Below are positions 17,701 to 29,000 of a stretch of 64,000 nucleotides of DNA, piece by piece. Position 1 is the stretch's first letter. Every line of letters starts with the position of its first letter. A program made the translations under genes and the position numbers. Origin of the DNA: Meghimatium bilineatum (lineage: Eukaryota > Mollusca > Gastropoda > Stylommatophora > Philomycidae). The stretch is from the NCBI GenBank assembly GCA_034231615.1, contig CM067310.1, forward strand, positions 3,454,510-3,518,509, given 5' to 3'. A model generated the notes under the pieces. That model was given only the letters and a program-made list of their open reading frames with translations. It was not told where the DNA came from and ran no database searches.

Positions 17701-20507
17701 AAATGAACAGGGAGAGTAACATCACAAGATGGACAGGTTACAGTCTAGCAGAGTGCACCACCAAAACAAGAGACAGGATATTGGAGGTCTGTTGCAGCCA
17801 ACCTTCATTGCGGACACGGCACTTGATGATAATCTATATTTACACAATCTAGGAACTTGTCATCAATTGTTAAGCACAAATAACATCACAATAAAAATTG
17901 ATAATGTTCACAAAGTGACAGTAAATCCACTCCAACTAATTCTCACTTTAGATGTGTATTCATCCAACCACAAATCTATTAGGATCATAGGGGTACTACA
18001 ATACATGCGTCCTCAGCGATGTGGATGAATGTAGATTAAATATGTATCAAATTGATCAAATATATATATCCTTCTGCATCAATTATAAGCCTACAGGTAT
18101 TCAGCAATCTGTTGTCGCTTATATCCATTTAATGTAGCGGACTTATTAGGTGTCCGAGTTTAGTCTGGTTCATCTTTGATGTACTGTACAAACCATACCA
18201 TTTCAAATTTTCCCTGAAGCTTCTTTGTAATATGTATTTATGTAATTGTGTGAAGGTTGTCTAAAGTGAATAGTTGGTGCAGTATTTATGTAATTGTGTG
18301 AAGGTTGTCTAAAGTAAATAGCTGGTGCAGTATTTATCCTATTTTTATATGTTTATTTATCTTTCTATTATAAATATCAAGGATCATAATATTTCTTCAA
18401 TTTTTTATGAACCCCATGGAGAGGAAAGAGGAACAAAAAAGAGCACCACTGTAGACGCATAGACTCAGAAGTGATACTGAAGTCAAATGGTCAGGCCAAA
18501 AAGTGCAGATATCGCAGCTAAGTTGTAAACTGTGACAAAGTGCATTCCGTTCTCCTGACTACATCCTGCTAATCTGCAGGGGTTTAAGAATGAACGCAGA
18601 CGAAGTAAAAAGATTGTTAATTATTAATTTTATTGTTCCATGCTGTCAACTGTTTCCTTTTATATTATCCTATGCTCGTGCTCCAGATAATCTAACGACT
18701 TCATACATTTCTTTCTTTCTAGCTGTTCCTAGATGATGCCAGGATCAAGAATTTTACATCCTGTTTCAAAGGTAACATCGTTTCATTTTTACAGATTGTA
18801 GGCACCTGTTTACATTTACACACACAATTCCATGTACATTTCTTAGCTGTTGCCACTTTAAAGTTCTACAGTTTAAATACCCAACAATACCATAGAATCT
18901 CTATATAATGTGTACTTTTATAACAAATTTCCCTATTTAAAACTTATCAAAATCCCCAATTATTTTTGTTATTGTGTGCACTATATATCTACTGTACATA
19001 CTTTCCTTTAATGTAGTTTTTATCTATTTTAATTCCAGTTGTTGTGTTTGTCCTCAACTTGACAAAGGCCTAGTGGTTGAAACGTTGAATCTATGTAATC
19101 GTCCTATTTATAAAACTGATATTGAACTATTTTTAAAATATTTGTTTTCATTTACCAAAGTTTTACTGTGTAGACAGTTTTACTGCAGCTTTTCTTTAAT
19201 TTTTACTCTATCTATCAGAGTTTTAATGGTGATTAATCATCCTCCTCTTCTTCTTCTGTGTTCGTTCTCAAACTCCTGAAATTAATCATCCAGTGGGGGA
19301 TTATTTGATAGAAGATATTTGAGGCAAACCATGCAGTAACAACAATTTTTTCACAAATGACAGGTTGTCAACATATTCCCCCCCCCCTCCCACCCCTACC
19401 TTTTACATAGTTGCCTCCAACGACATACTAGGAAAGAATACAAGGCTCTATTCTTTAAACCTAGAATCCCCTGTCCCAGTTGCTATACAGGTGATATTAT
19501 GTCTCTATTCTACTTTATTTCCATCTGATTCTCCTCTGGTAGCATGGATATTTATATACTTCTTTAAAAATTTTAATTAAATGTGGTTCTATTCAATTTT
19601 ATTTCCAGTTCTTTTGTGTTTGTCTTCATTGTGGTTAAAATGCTAATTCTGTGCATCTATTTTATTTATAAAACAGAATTAATTAAATAAATAGATTTAA
19701 CAATTTGTTTATATTTTTTATTTACCACATGGTAGACAGTTTTTTAGCATTAAAATGGGTACCAGATGGCAAAATAAAAATAGGAAGACCAAGAGAGACT
19801 CTTCGCAGAACAATCATCACAGAGGGTATAACTGGGTCTCAACAACATACAAGAATTACACAGTAGCATCACATCACTCAAACTAGGGAGCACTGGTTTC
19901 TGGACTATGCACCGTGTTCGGTGCTCTAGGAACATAGATGGATTAGATAGATATACAGTTTTTCCGCAGCCTTTCTTTTATTTTCCATTTTTTTTATATT
20001 GTTAGAAAAGTTGATTTTTCTGTTTCACCAAAATTGTGTCTCATTTCCATTACAGACAAAGACTTTCTGATATTTTTCTACAAAAGATTGAAAGTGAACT
20101 CAGGAAACTACGCTAACGAGTTCCCATACATTTCTCTGTGTGGTAGAGAGCACAACTACGTACATTGTGATGACACTCCTGTAGTGTTCACACATATTGT
20201 TCAAGGTCAAGGTTCAGATCTCTTATCATATGCAGGAGCTGGAGACAAGCTTACAGTTAAATTTGAACCTCAGAATGTATGCATGTTACCACAAACTGGT
20301 CGAGTATACCACCCAGCACCGCAACAGTACGGTGGTATTGGTCTCATCAAATCTGCACTTGCTATTGAGCTTAGTAAACATTTTGAATTTAAATCAGGTG
20401 ACGAGAGTCAGCCTCCGTCACACATCACCTGGAAGAGCACTCGTTACGAGCTGACTAATATGTTGTTTGATGTTGTCAAGGACAGAAAATTTATTAACAT
20501 TGAATGA
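14588..20507 (+). CDS. UPF0598 family protein (C8orf82 homologue), whole gene
   Basis: Three exons (14588-14737, 18723-18771, 20056-20507) join in phase 0 and phase 1 to give 216 residues, as I recall about the length of the human protein. Family landmarks are all present: YFYFVDHQGQ at the end of exon 1, LFLDDARIKNFTSCFK in exon 2, then FFYKRL, SLCGREHNYVHCDD, TPVVFTHI, NGRLYHPAP-like GRVYHPAPQQYGGIGLIKSAL and ITWKSTRYEL in exon 3. The N-terminal 40 residues are rich in Arg/Lys and nearly free of acidic residues, consistent with a mitochondrial presequence (inference). Molecular function of the family is not established. Introns 1 and 2 are filled with transposon relics, but coding exons are intact. 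Confidence 0.9.
15051..15431. mobile_element. Candidate mariner-type MITE
   Basis: Begins TAGTTCTTCACTGTG and ends CACAGTGAAGAACTA, that is 13-bp perfect terminal inverted repeats flanked by TA dinucleotides. 381 bp, no coding capacity. It lies in intron 1 of the UPF0598 gene. Confidence 0.65.
15715..15887. repeat. Inverted second copy of the MITE right half
   Basis: The sequence is the reverse complement of 15263-15431 at roughly 90% by eye, separated by a 283-bp spacer. Together they make a foldback arm pair of about 170 bp inside the UPF0598 intron. A further partial terminus (ttcttcactgtgta) abuts it at 15701. Confidence 0.85.
16018..16100 (+). mobile_element. tRNA-like SINE relic
   Basis: tagtctagtac fits the A box at ten of eleven positions, and gggttttgaatcc is a B box with one extra T. 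Confidence 0.45.
16100..16975. other. Intronic DNA, no recognised gene
   Basis: Part of UPF0598 intron 1. cagctgttcttaaaaattg..gaaccccct (16247-16285) resembles one end of a hAT element, but I found no certain partner. Confidence 0.35.
16976..17055 (+). mobile_element. tRNA-derived SINE
   Basis: tagcatagtgg (16983-16993) is an exact A-box match, and ggttcattctc (17027-17037) stands at the B-box distance at nine of eleven. It precedes LINE sequence. Confidence 0.55.
17105..17720 (+). pseudogene. LINE reverse-transcriptase C-terminal relic
   Basis: Broken frames read ELQRLIDRVDKSSKEYGLDI, KTKTMIITK and QVEHYQYLGHIVTN, the segment after the RT catalytic motif in non-LTR ORF2. Stops and frameshifts are frequent. 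Intronic, same strand as the host gene. Confidence 0.7.
17722..18230. other. Intronic DNA, no recognised gene
   Basis: Within UPF0598 intron 1. A 99-residue frame at 17729 shows no familiar motif and is probably chance. Confidence 0.4.
18235..18337. repeat. 48-bp direct duplication
   Basis: A unit containing gtgtgaaggttgtctaaag is present twice with two substitutions. Confidence 0.85.
18462..18605 (+). mobile_element. SINE family A, 3' half
   Basis: Runs from actgaagtcaaatggtcagg to gaatgaacgcagacgaag. The GCC-GAAA-GGC hairpin is lost here (gccaaaaagtgc). Confidence 0.7.
18723..18771 (+). CDS. UPF0598 exon 2
   Basis: 49 nt bounded by ctttctag and GTAACA, encoding LFLDDARIKNFTSCFK. Its phase completes the Asp codon with exon 3. 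Confidence 0.85.
19010..19210 (+). repeat. Dispersed repeat with GGTTGAAACGTTG motif (copy 1)
   Basis: Contains cttgacaaaggcctagtgg and ttgaaacgttgaatctat, then a stretch (ttttactgtgtagacagttt) shared with 19590-19985, so two related copies lie 580 bp apart in UPF0598 intron 2. Confidence 0.55.
19590..19985 (+). repeat. Dispersed repeat copy 2, interrupted by LINE fragment
   Basis: cttttgtgtttgtcttcatt..gtggttaaaatgct..tttatttataaaac parallels copy 1. The shared ending (acagtttttc-cgcagcctttctttt) appears both before and after the LINE piece at 19755-19935, suggesting insertion into the repeat. Confidence 0.5.
19755..19935 (+). pseudogene. LINE 3' relic (second family)
   Basis: ggaagaccaagagagactct and later words match the arrangement of 59669-60022 ([14 protein letters not shown]). 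Broken frame. Confidence 0.55.
20056..20507 (+). CDS. UPF0598 exon 3 (terminal)
   Basis: Follows acceptor ccattacag and ends at TGA 20505-20507. Encodes most of the conserved family core, including SLCGREHNYVHCDD and YHPAP. No gaps or stops. Confidence 0.9.
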
Positions 20508-20573
20508 TTGTTTCAAACTTTGTCGCATTTCTTTAAAATGTATCCATAATGAAATTCAGATTTTATTCTCCAT

Positions 20574-20579
20574 AATAAA
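20574..20579 (+). promoter_or_regulatory. Polyadenylation signal AATAAA
   Basis: 67 nt downstream of the UPF0598 stop codon, a normal spacing. Confidence 0.65.
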
Positions 20580-20872
20580 GTTCTAATTTGTGAGCGTCTG
20601 GCTATGTCGATAGCTATACATACAGCGGAGAAAAGGTCAAGCATGCTTGACTAGTTAGCTTTCTGGTTGGTGTCAAGTGTGTAATACAGGAAGCAGTTCT
20701 CTCATACAACTGACCTACTAGCGATAAGGTTACAGACATACACCGCTCCGTGGAAGTATAAAACACTGAGTAAATTAATTACCACAATGAAGTCAAATGT
20801 GTTGGGCCATTCGCACAAATAAAAATTGTTGTAATCATCCATGATTGCCTGCTTTATTAGTTTGTGTTTCAA

Positions 20873-21309
20873 CAGGGGTGGGCAAACTTTTTGTGCAGAG
20901 GGCCACATTGAAAATTGTAAAGCTATTGGAGGGCCACATATAATATGTATATTTTTTGTTTAAAATTCTCGGTAAGTAATCAAATATTTTTATTGTAAAG
21001 AAAAGTTGTTTTACATAATGTAGATAACTTCTGAAATAAATTACATTTCTAACAGACTTATACTATAACAGTATATTTTCTTATATGGATAAAAGGTTTT
21101 GCAAATATTTTAACAATATTTGAAAAATATTATGTTGCATACAGTTATAATATAAAGTCGAATTAAAATTCCAATGGATTTCTGCGTAATATTGATGGAA
21201 AAAAATCATTTGTGGCGATCGTTCGTTTATTTAAAAATGTGTTTGAGGGCCGCAAAATATCCAATGACAGGCCTCATGCGGCCCGCGGGCCGTAGTTTGC
21301 CCACCCCTG
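20873..21309. mobile_element. hAT-type MITE with 8-bp target duplication
   Basis: Begins CAGGGGTGGGCAAACT and ends AGTTTGCCCACCCCTG, 16-bp perfect terminal inverted repeats of the hAT type. It is flanked by tgtttcaa (20865-20872) and tgttacaa (21310-21317), seven of eight identical, the 8-bp duplication typical of hAT. The 437-bp interior has gagggccgc..cggcccgcgggcc near the right end and no transposase. Confidence 0.92.
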
Positions 21310-21319
21310 TGTTACAAGA

Positions 21320-21867
21320 TAACAAAGGATGACAAGATACAAACTACAATAGCTGTTTACACAACATTTCTTGAGGATAGACACAAACTTGATTAGGCCT
21401 ATAGCTTGGGGATCCACACAAACTATTACAGCTTCTATTACAAAATAATTTCAGTATATATTGATTGGTAGCAGGCATATCTTTTATTACGAAAAATACA
21501 TTATTCAAATGTTCATGTTTTTACAGAAAACTATGTGACTGAAGCAACAATATGGTCATCATCATCATATTCCATCACATATAGTTAGCAGTAAGCACAA
21601 TAGTCCGCTGTTTTTGAAATGTCTTTTTCCTGATGCTGCAATGTTAACTGCCCTTACACTGTCTGCGATAACCAACTTTGTAACTAGTCTCATAGACAAC
21701 CTTCTGTACATATCTGAAAAGAATAGTTTAAAATTAAACGTCATTTTTCAACCAAGATTGTACAGGATTGAAAATAAAATAATATATGAAATGCTATAAG
21801 AAAGGTTGATGACACTCTATGATCATACATTAATGCTGCTGATATAACTCACAAATAGTAAAACAGC
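21320..21867. other. Intergenic, no recognised gene
   Basis: AT-rich; a 61-residue frame at 21614 is not convincing. Confidence 0.4.
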
Positions 21868-22110
21868 CCATTCCCAAAACATGTGCCTACCTGCTATTTT
21901 TATTTGATTATTTCCCTTGGCTGTGTTTATCAGTTTATATTTATTAATTTAATTAGGGTTAGGGCTAGTTATATATTTAAAAAAAACTCTCCTAACCCTA
22001 AAAAAATACATATTTTAAATAATTAATAAATACCTGTTGTGTGATAAACATAGCCAAGGGAACAAAATCAGATGGAAAAAAAAACAGGTAGGCACATGAT
22101 TTGGGATTGG
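21868..22110. mobile_element. Foldback MITE, about 100-bp inverted arms
   Basis: ccattcccaaaacatgtgcc at the left is matched by the reverse complement at the right end (ccaatcccaaatcatgtgcc). The pairing continues through the cccttggctgtgttt block and ctaaccct/agggttag near the centre. 243 bp, non-coding, almost one hairpin. Confidence 0.88.
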
Positions 22111-22129
22111 ACCAGTAATACTATGATAA

Positions 22130-22870
22130 ATAACAAGGAACTTTTTCCACATTATTAATTTTCCATATTATTATTAAGAAACAAAAACTAACCAGGAATA
22201 AACACACAAAGAGATAGTCTTACAATCCCAAACTATTTACATAATGATATGGAGTTGTGTGGCCATCTCGTTGCATTGATGTTTTGTGTGTTTATTTCTG
22301 GTTCATTTTTTTTCTTGATAAAGGTCTCTATAGGACCATAACATGGAAAATGTTCTTGTTCATTTGTTATTTTTGTTTGTTATTTCTCATTGACATTAGT
22401 TTTACTATTTATTAGTTCCCAGTAACAATAATACATTATTGTATAGGACAGGGACTCTCAGTGCATGGCGTGCAGATCGATTCATCCAGCAGCAGACCTA
22501 GTGACTTTTTAATCTGAATTCAGTGACATCACGAAAGCCGAATGAAACTGCACATAGTATTTAAAAATTGGAATGTACTTCCTCTTGTATTGTACCCAAT
22601 AAAACAAAAGAACAAAGACTTTTTCTATGTTGCTGCAAACAGGGAATTAGGAATCCAAAAAAAAAATACAATTTAGAAAATGTCCGTGTTTTTTTGTATA
22701 TTGTAACGGGAAAAAAGGCCGGAAAGGAAATGAAGTTCAAATGCTATATCAGTAGGTTTTACTTCCATCAAGTGCTACAAAACTTGACAGGTCGGTATGA
22801 CAAAACATAACATAGGACAGAAGTGATGCAAACAACCTGTTTCTCCATGTTCTGGCTTTAACACATGACA
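22130..22870. other. Intergenic, no recognised gene
   Basis: Contains another cttgataaaggtctctatag motif at 22313-22345 (dispersed repeat). Otherwise AT-rich without signal. Confidence 0.4.
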
Positions 22871-22879
22871 GATGCCTTC

Positions 22880-23240
22880 ATCTTGGTTTTTCTATATCTT
22901 TTATATTTCAAGCCAGTTCTTTTATTCTGGGCATGAAAAAGGAATCATCACCTTCATTCATTACTTTTATTCATGTTGTTTCAGTCAGTAATTCAATCTT
23001 GGATTTAATCTTTCAATCACACAAACTTTCAATCTTGGTTTTCCATCTTTCAATCACATAAATTTTCAATCTTGGTTTTCCATCTTTCAATCACATAAAT
23101 TTTCAATCTTGGTTTTCCATCTTTCAATCACATAAATTTTCAATCTTGGTTTTCCCATATTTCAAGCCCAACTCTTTTATTCTGGGCATCACAAAGGAAT
23201 CACCTCATTAATTTCTTCTGTTCATGTTGTTTCATGGTCA
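22880..23240. repeat. 37-bp minisatellite (4 copies) inside a larger duplication
   Basis: Unit containing caatcttggttttccatc at 23010-23155, period 37. It is bracketed by two related flanks (tatttcaagcc..ctcttttattctgggcat at 22905 and 23157), so a larger segment was duplicated around it. Confidence 0.85.
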
Positions 23241-23462
23241 GGCCCATTACTCTACTGCTCAATCAAATGACAGGTCTCACCATCATGTCCACTCTTTCAC
23301 TGATTAACATTTAGAAGTAAATTCTAGACACACATAGGAATCATTAGCCACATTCAGACACACAGAATTTATCAGCTCTGTCCCAGTTTAGTTCAAATAG
23401 TCTTTGTTGACTCCAACTGACAAACAAGAGATAGATACTAGCCAGTGTCCAGAATAGTATAC

Positions 23463-23620
23463 TTCTTCTTCATCGTTCATTCTCAAACTCCCGCTGGATT
23501 TCCCTTGTAGCAAGACCATGGTCCTACTAGATTTCCAGCAGGATGTAGTCCAGAGAATGGTAATGCGCTGTGTCAACGTTTTATTTGCGCCAATGGCCTG
23601 ACACATCCGTCTTCGGTGGG
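23463..23620 (-). mobile_element. SINE family B with target duplication
   Basis: On the minus strand, from accgaagacggatgtgtcag to a gaa-rich tail. Flanks agaatagtatac (23451-23462) and agaatagtgtac (23621-23632), 11 of 12 identical. Confidence 0.88.
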
Positions 23621-23639
23621 AGAATAGTGTACACAACAA

Positions 23640-24365
23640 CCAAAAATCAGAATAGACAATACCAAATGGTTTGCACACACCAGCAGACTACCATCAGACA
23701 GCAAGCGATGTTACACAGATACAGTGAAGGTCGACCTTGAAAACAATGGACCTCCGAAATAGAGGCAACAACTCCACAATATACTCAGCACACACAAGGG
23801 CCATCTCCAGAGAACTCTTCTACCCCTGATGCTGAAAGGGATTAAATGGTTTAGCGAATAGATAGATAGATAGACAATATCGAGATAGAATGTATGGATA
23901 AATTCAAATAGTTAGGAACAAACATCAACGATGTAGGAGACTGCATGGCAGAAATAAGGAAGAGATTGGCAATGGGATATTGTAAAATTTAAAAAAACTT
24001 TCATTACTGCGTGTTTTCCTTTGAAGGAGTGCAGGGAGGCTTCCTATGGGCTGTGGAAATAAAGGCCGCTTTGCCATAGCAGATGCCGTGACATTCCAGA
24101 GTGTTGGCTACCAAACACAATAGCAAATAGAAAAGTACACCTGTTTGGTCATATAAAGATACACAACTGTTTAGAAAGACAAATAACGGAGGGCAAAGTA
24201 CCTGGGATGAGAAGAAAGGGCAGACCATGAAGACGATGGACTGACAACATTAAAGATAATATGAATACGTTGTTGGAAAATGCAAGTCGCATTGCCCAAG
24301 ACAGAGAAGGGTTCAGGGAGTTCATTGGGAAGACAACGTTCTGGAGAGAATAAGTCACATGACAT
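23640..24365 (+). pseudogene. LINE 3' relics (two pieces)
   Basis: 23690-23880 matches the 28010-28190 copy and ends gcgaatagatagatagatag. 23890-24365 reads FKxLGTNINDVGDCMAEIRK, then LERQITEGKVPGMRRKGRP, then SRIAQDREGFREFIGKTTFW, a second 3' end resembling the 58110-58260 copy. Confidence 0.7.
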
Positions 24366-24369
24366 CAGT

Positions 24370-25190
24370 GTTCAGAAGTAAGGATATTGGCTGATTTTTT
24401 ATATCACAACAAATACCTGGTAGTGTACAAAAATCATTCTTACTTTTCCTGTGTACACTCCTGCCATCCAAATCTTCCACAAGCAACTTTAATCTCTTCC
24501 CTGACTGGTCGTCTTACAGCTCGTTTGATTGACTGGCTGTATGTTATGATTGGGCAAGCACTGAAATGAAATACTATCAGGTTATGAATTGTATTCATTA
24601 CTTTGCAATGAATCCTTTAAATTTCATTGATTATTTGTATTTTGTAATTATTTGTTTATTTTTTCTAACAGTGCAGTTAAATTTTTTAACTTCCCTTACA
24701 GCATGTAGAGGCCTATATTCTGTATTATATTAAGGAAACATTTGAAAACATTTTTTTGTAACAGCTCACATTCCATTACAACTTTTGTAACAAATTAGCT
24801 CAACAACCCATTCCATCACATCTTTTGTACAAAATTACCCTTCCAGGGTGGAAAGGGTCTCTCAATGCTCTCATGTGGACCCAGAGTTCGCAGATAACCA
24901 AGATCCTAAAAAGTACCTTCTCGTGGTGCACCCTGGAAACAGAAATACAGCTGCTCTCTTATTTATATTGTATTGCTGTAGTCCTGGCTAACACTTTTAG
25001 GTCCGTGGATGTGGTTGAATGGACAGAGAGCTTGAGACAAGAATTTAAAAGCCAACTACGTTTTATGAACTTACACCAATTTTGAAACACAGATCTATCC
25101 TGACAAAAAAAAAATGATAAATTATAAATTCAATATTCATCCCAAAATATTAGTTTTCAAATTCAGACATAGGTTCTAACTAGAAAACAA
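24370..25190. other. No recognised gene
   Basis: An 86-residue frame at 24825-25085 (plus) has no motif I recognise and no family context. Confidence 0.35.
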
Positions 25191-25585
25191 GAGAGAAAGC
25201 TTACTATGTGTGAATTAAGATATCTAAAGAAAATAAGCAAAGACAACAAGAAGAGATCATTTGAGGTATGATGAGATTACTAGAACTGTTGGAACAACAT
25301 CAGTGGTCAAATATATTGAAAAATAGAGAATGAAATAGTTTGGTCACCTAATGAGAATGAACCCTTATTGGCCACGGCAAGAGCATACAACATCAAAATG
25401 GAAACAACACGATACAGAGGAAGACCAAGAATAAGGAGGATTGAAGGAGTTACTAACATTCCGACACAGCACAGTATTACTGCATATCAAGCGATCAGAC
25501 GTGCAATAGCCTGAAAACTGATCGTCATTCAATCCTGTGACGCCTCACAGACAAGCAGAGAAAAGACAATAGATAGATAGAACAA
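25190..25585 (+). pseudogene. LINE 3' relic
   Basis: tggtcacctaatgagaatga, acaacatcaaaatggaaaca and cgatacagaggaagaccaag match the 50020-50285 copy. Ends gacaatagatagatag. Confidence 0.65.
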
Positions 25586-25865
25586 CATACACTGCACAGG
25601 TATGTAAATTCCTCAAGAACCACAAACACTAAACATTAGTACGCGCCAGAAGGCCTCAGAACTAGAAGGGCCAATTAAGCCTAGTTGTAAACATAAATAA
25701 CATATAAATAAGGTTGTTTCAGATGGGACATGGGTCATCTAATAATACAATATAGAAGCATTAAAGATTTATTATTCAAGAATAAATCATAATGAAACAA
25801 ACAAGATATGAACCAGGCCCATTCAGATGGCACCTACTCGCCTCGTAACTTCGAATTGTGGTCAA

Positions 25866-25950
25866 AGATGTACAGCGTGTTGAACTCAAGTTGTGAGGTG
25901 AGTATCATCTGAGCGGATCTGGTTCAAATCCCACTTGCTGCATATTATAA
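25866..25950 (+). mobile_element. tRNA-like SINE relic
   Basis: Perfect B box ggttcaaatcc (25921-25931). The A box is degraded. Confidence 0.45.
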
Positions 25951-25986
25951 TAGTAGGAAATACCAAAGACAATCCTCAAATTTCAA

Positions 25987-26096
25987 TTACCTTATCTGGC
26001 ACCTGAATCCTTGCGTGCCCTCGGGACACTGACATCTGTTGCCCAAGACACATATGCCTCCATTCATACATGATGGAGCACACTCAACAAGTGGGG
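25987..26096 (-). CDS. EGF gene exon 17 (possible last exon)
   Basis: After acceptor cccaggcag, 35 codons and TAA. EGF 15 ([19 protein letters not shown]), phase 1 entry. If the preceding exon is spliced at GTGTGT (28379) the frame joins. Minus-strand AATAAA lies about 225 bp downstream (near 25760). Confidence 0.65.
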
Positions 26097-29000
26097 CTGC
26101 CTGGGTATTCACTGATATTTGTATTTTAGAGATTAATTTTGAACTTCAACAATTATACCTATTTATATTATTTGTTCATAAAATTATCATTATTTGGGTA
26201 ACATAAAATTATCATTATTCGGGTGACATAAAATTATCATTATTCAGGTGACATAAAATTATCATTATTCAGGTGACATAAAATTATCATTATTCAGGTG
26301 ACATAAAATTATCATTATTCAGGTGACATAAAATTATCATTACTTGGATGACATAAAATAAATAATAGGTTCTTACTACACTTCGTATGGAAAAAAAACA
26401 ATTAAAAGAAATAAAAATTTTAGACATATTAGGAGACACCTTGTTAACCTTCACCAGGCGGCATTAAAATAGAGTAATTTCTGCCTGACACTACATTTTT
26501 TTATTTTTGCCCATACACACGCAGGGTATTTGGAAAATGCAATAACTTGTTTGTTTTTAAAGCTGTGTGTATGTAGAAATAAAGGAATGGTTACTGAATG
26601 TAATGATGTACGTTTTGTTGGTGTAGGCCCTATGTGTGATATCTGATAAACTGCAAACTAACATTACCCCGACTAGGCCTAGAATTTTGTGAAAACTTCC
26701 CATACATTAAATCAAGGATAAATTCCGCTTACCAGGCCTAAATTACTCTGCGTGATTCTATATAGTGGAATATCATTATAATAATTTCAACAGGACCGAT
26801 AAAATATGTAATAACAGAAATTTGTTATATAGGCTACAGTACATATGGCTACAAACAATATGGAATAAATATAACTGGGAGAATAGAATTAGCTTTAATG
26901 GCCATGAAGAAGGAAAAAGCATAAATATAACATCCAGTCAAGGAGAGGATAATATACCTAGTGAAGCAATAAAAAAACATGTAGAAACAAACAGGGGTTC
27001 AGTAGCTAGCTAGATTACCGTATTCAAAATAGTATGACAGAAAGAAAAGTAACGGATCACTGGCAAAAATCAGTAATTGTACCATTATGGAAACACAAAA
27101 ATAGTAAGAGAATCTGAATCATATAGAGGTATCTCCCCATTAAGTCATATGGTTAAAATATACACAAATATAATAGGAATTGTTACATGTGCTTAGCCTA
27201 ACGTGTCTGAGAAAAGCTGTAATGGTTACCACTCACAATATAACAAGAAATTAGGAAAAAAGTAGGTATAATATCGTGTATTGAGAATATTGAAAGACAG
27301 CAAGCAAAATGTTTTGGTCACCTTATGAGAATGAACCCAAACCAAAAACCAATAAGAGAATATAATAAAAGAATGTCCAGATATAGAGCCATAGCAAGAA
27401 AACAATCTGAAGGATAACTTAAACGAATTGCTATTTGCAGACGACCAAGCACTAGAAGCATCATCAGAAGAGCAACTACAAAGACCAATAGACAGATTAC
27501 ATCAAACATGCCAAACCTTTAACATGAAAATAAATATAGAAAGACCGAAGTAATGAAGATAGGAAGAAAAGAAAGAAACACCAATAAATATATATATATA
27601 CTGGAAATAAGAGACAAGTGACAGAATTCACATACCTAGGAAGCACTATAACAACAGATGGCAAGAGCAGCAAAGAAATACATAATAGATGCAGTAAAGC
27701 ATACCAAACCCTAAGGTAAATGACACCAATCTTCAGAAATAAAAATATAGATTTAAACACCAAAATAACATTATTCAAAATGATTATTATGCCAACACTG
27801 TGCTACCAATGCCAAACATGGACAATGATATCACAAGACAAACATTAAAAAACTTGTGACAGCTGAAATGGCATGCTTACGTAGAATCCTAGGAATATCA
27901 CTAAGAGACAGAATGAGGACATTAGACAAAGAACCGGCATCACCGCAATCTTTGAATATATTAAGAGACAACTGATCAAATGGTTTGCACACATCAGCAG
28001 ACCACAGCAAGCTATGTTACACTGATATAGTGATGGTAGACCTAGAGGCCGACCACGAAAACAATGGACCACTGAAATAAAAGAGGTGACAAATTCCACA
28101 ATATACTCAGCACACACAAGGGTCATCTCCAGAAAACTCTTCTACCCCTGACACTGAAAGGCAATAAAGAGTTTAACGAATAGATAGAACCAAAGGTAGA
28201 CATAGAAAACACCACGATAACATTGAATAAACATGAACTCAATGCAACCAAGATGACACATCTGGCCTTGGAATGACATCAGACCAACAATCATTCACCA
28301 GGGACAGGGAAAGACAATAGACAATTGTACAGAATGACATGCTATATAATATACAATGACTACTGTTTTCAATACACACCCACGCTGTTAGTTAAAACTG
28401 TCCTTCTCCATTGACACTGTCTGCCGTGATAATCTGATGGGCACTGACAAATGTTGGGTCTGACACAACGACCTCCATTCAAACACTGAGGGTTACAAAC
28501 ACCTGGACAAAGAGAAAACAGTGAAATCAGCTGTTTAAAGTAAATGTCATGTTTAAAGTAAATGTCATGTTTAAAGTAAATGTCATGTTTAAAGTAAATG
28601 TCATGTTTAAAGTAAATGTCATGTTTAAAGTAAATGTCATGTTTAAAGTAAATGTCATGTTTAAAGTAAATGTCATGTTTAAAGTAAATGTCATGTTTAA
28701 AGTAAATGTCATGTTTAAAGTAAATGTCATGTTTAAAGTAAATGTCATGTTTAAAGTAAATGTCATGTTTAAAGTAAATGTCATGTTTAAAGTAAATGTC
28801 ATGTTTAAAGTAAATGTCATGTTTAAAGTAAATGTCATGTTTAAAGTAAATGTCATGTTTAAAGTAAATGTCATGTTTAAAGTAAATGTCATGTTTAAAG
28901 TAAATGTCATGTTTAAAGTAAATGTCATGTTTAAAGTAAATGTCATGTTTAAAGTAAATGTCATGTATCAGTTGATATGTACATTCATCAACAAGATCAA

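Noticed and set aside
16247-18454. A 2.2-kb hAT element between cagctgttcttaaa and gagcaccactg
   Set aside because: The ends match poorly, the interval contains a UPF0598 intron mosaic, and no duplication was found.
18974-19279. 101-codon hydrophobic frame as a membrane protein
   Set aside because: It lies inside a dispersed repeat in an intron, with AT-driven composition.
24825-25085. 86-codon frame as a gene
   Set aside because: No motif, no splice partner, no family recognised.
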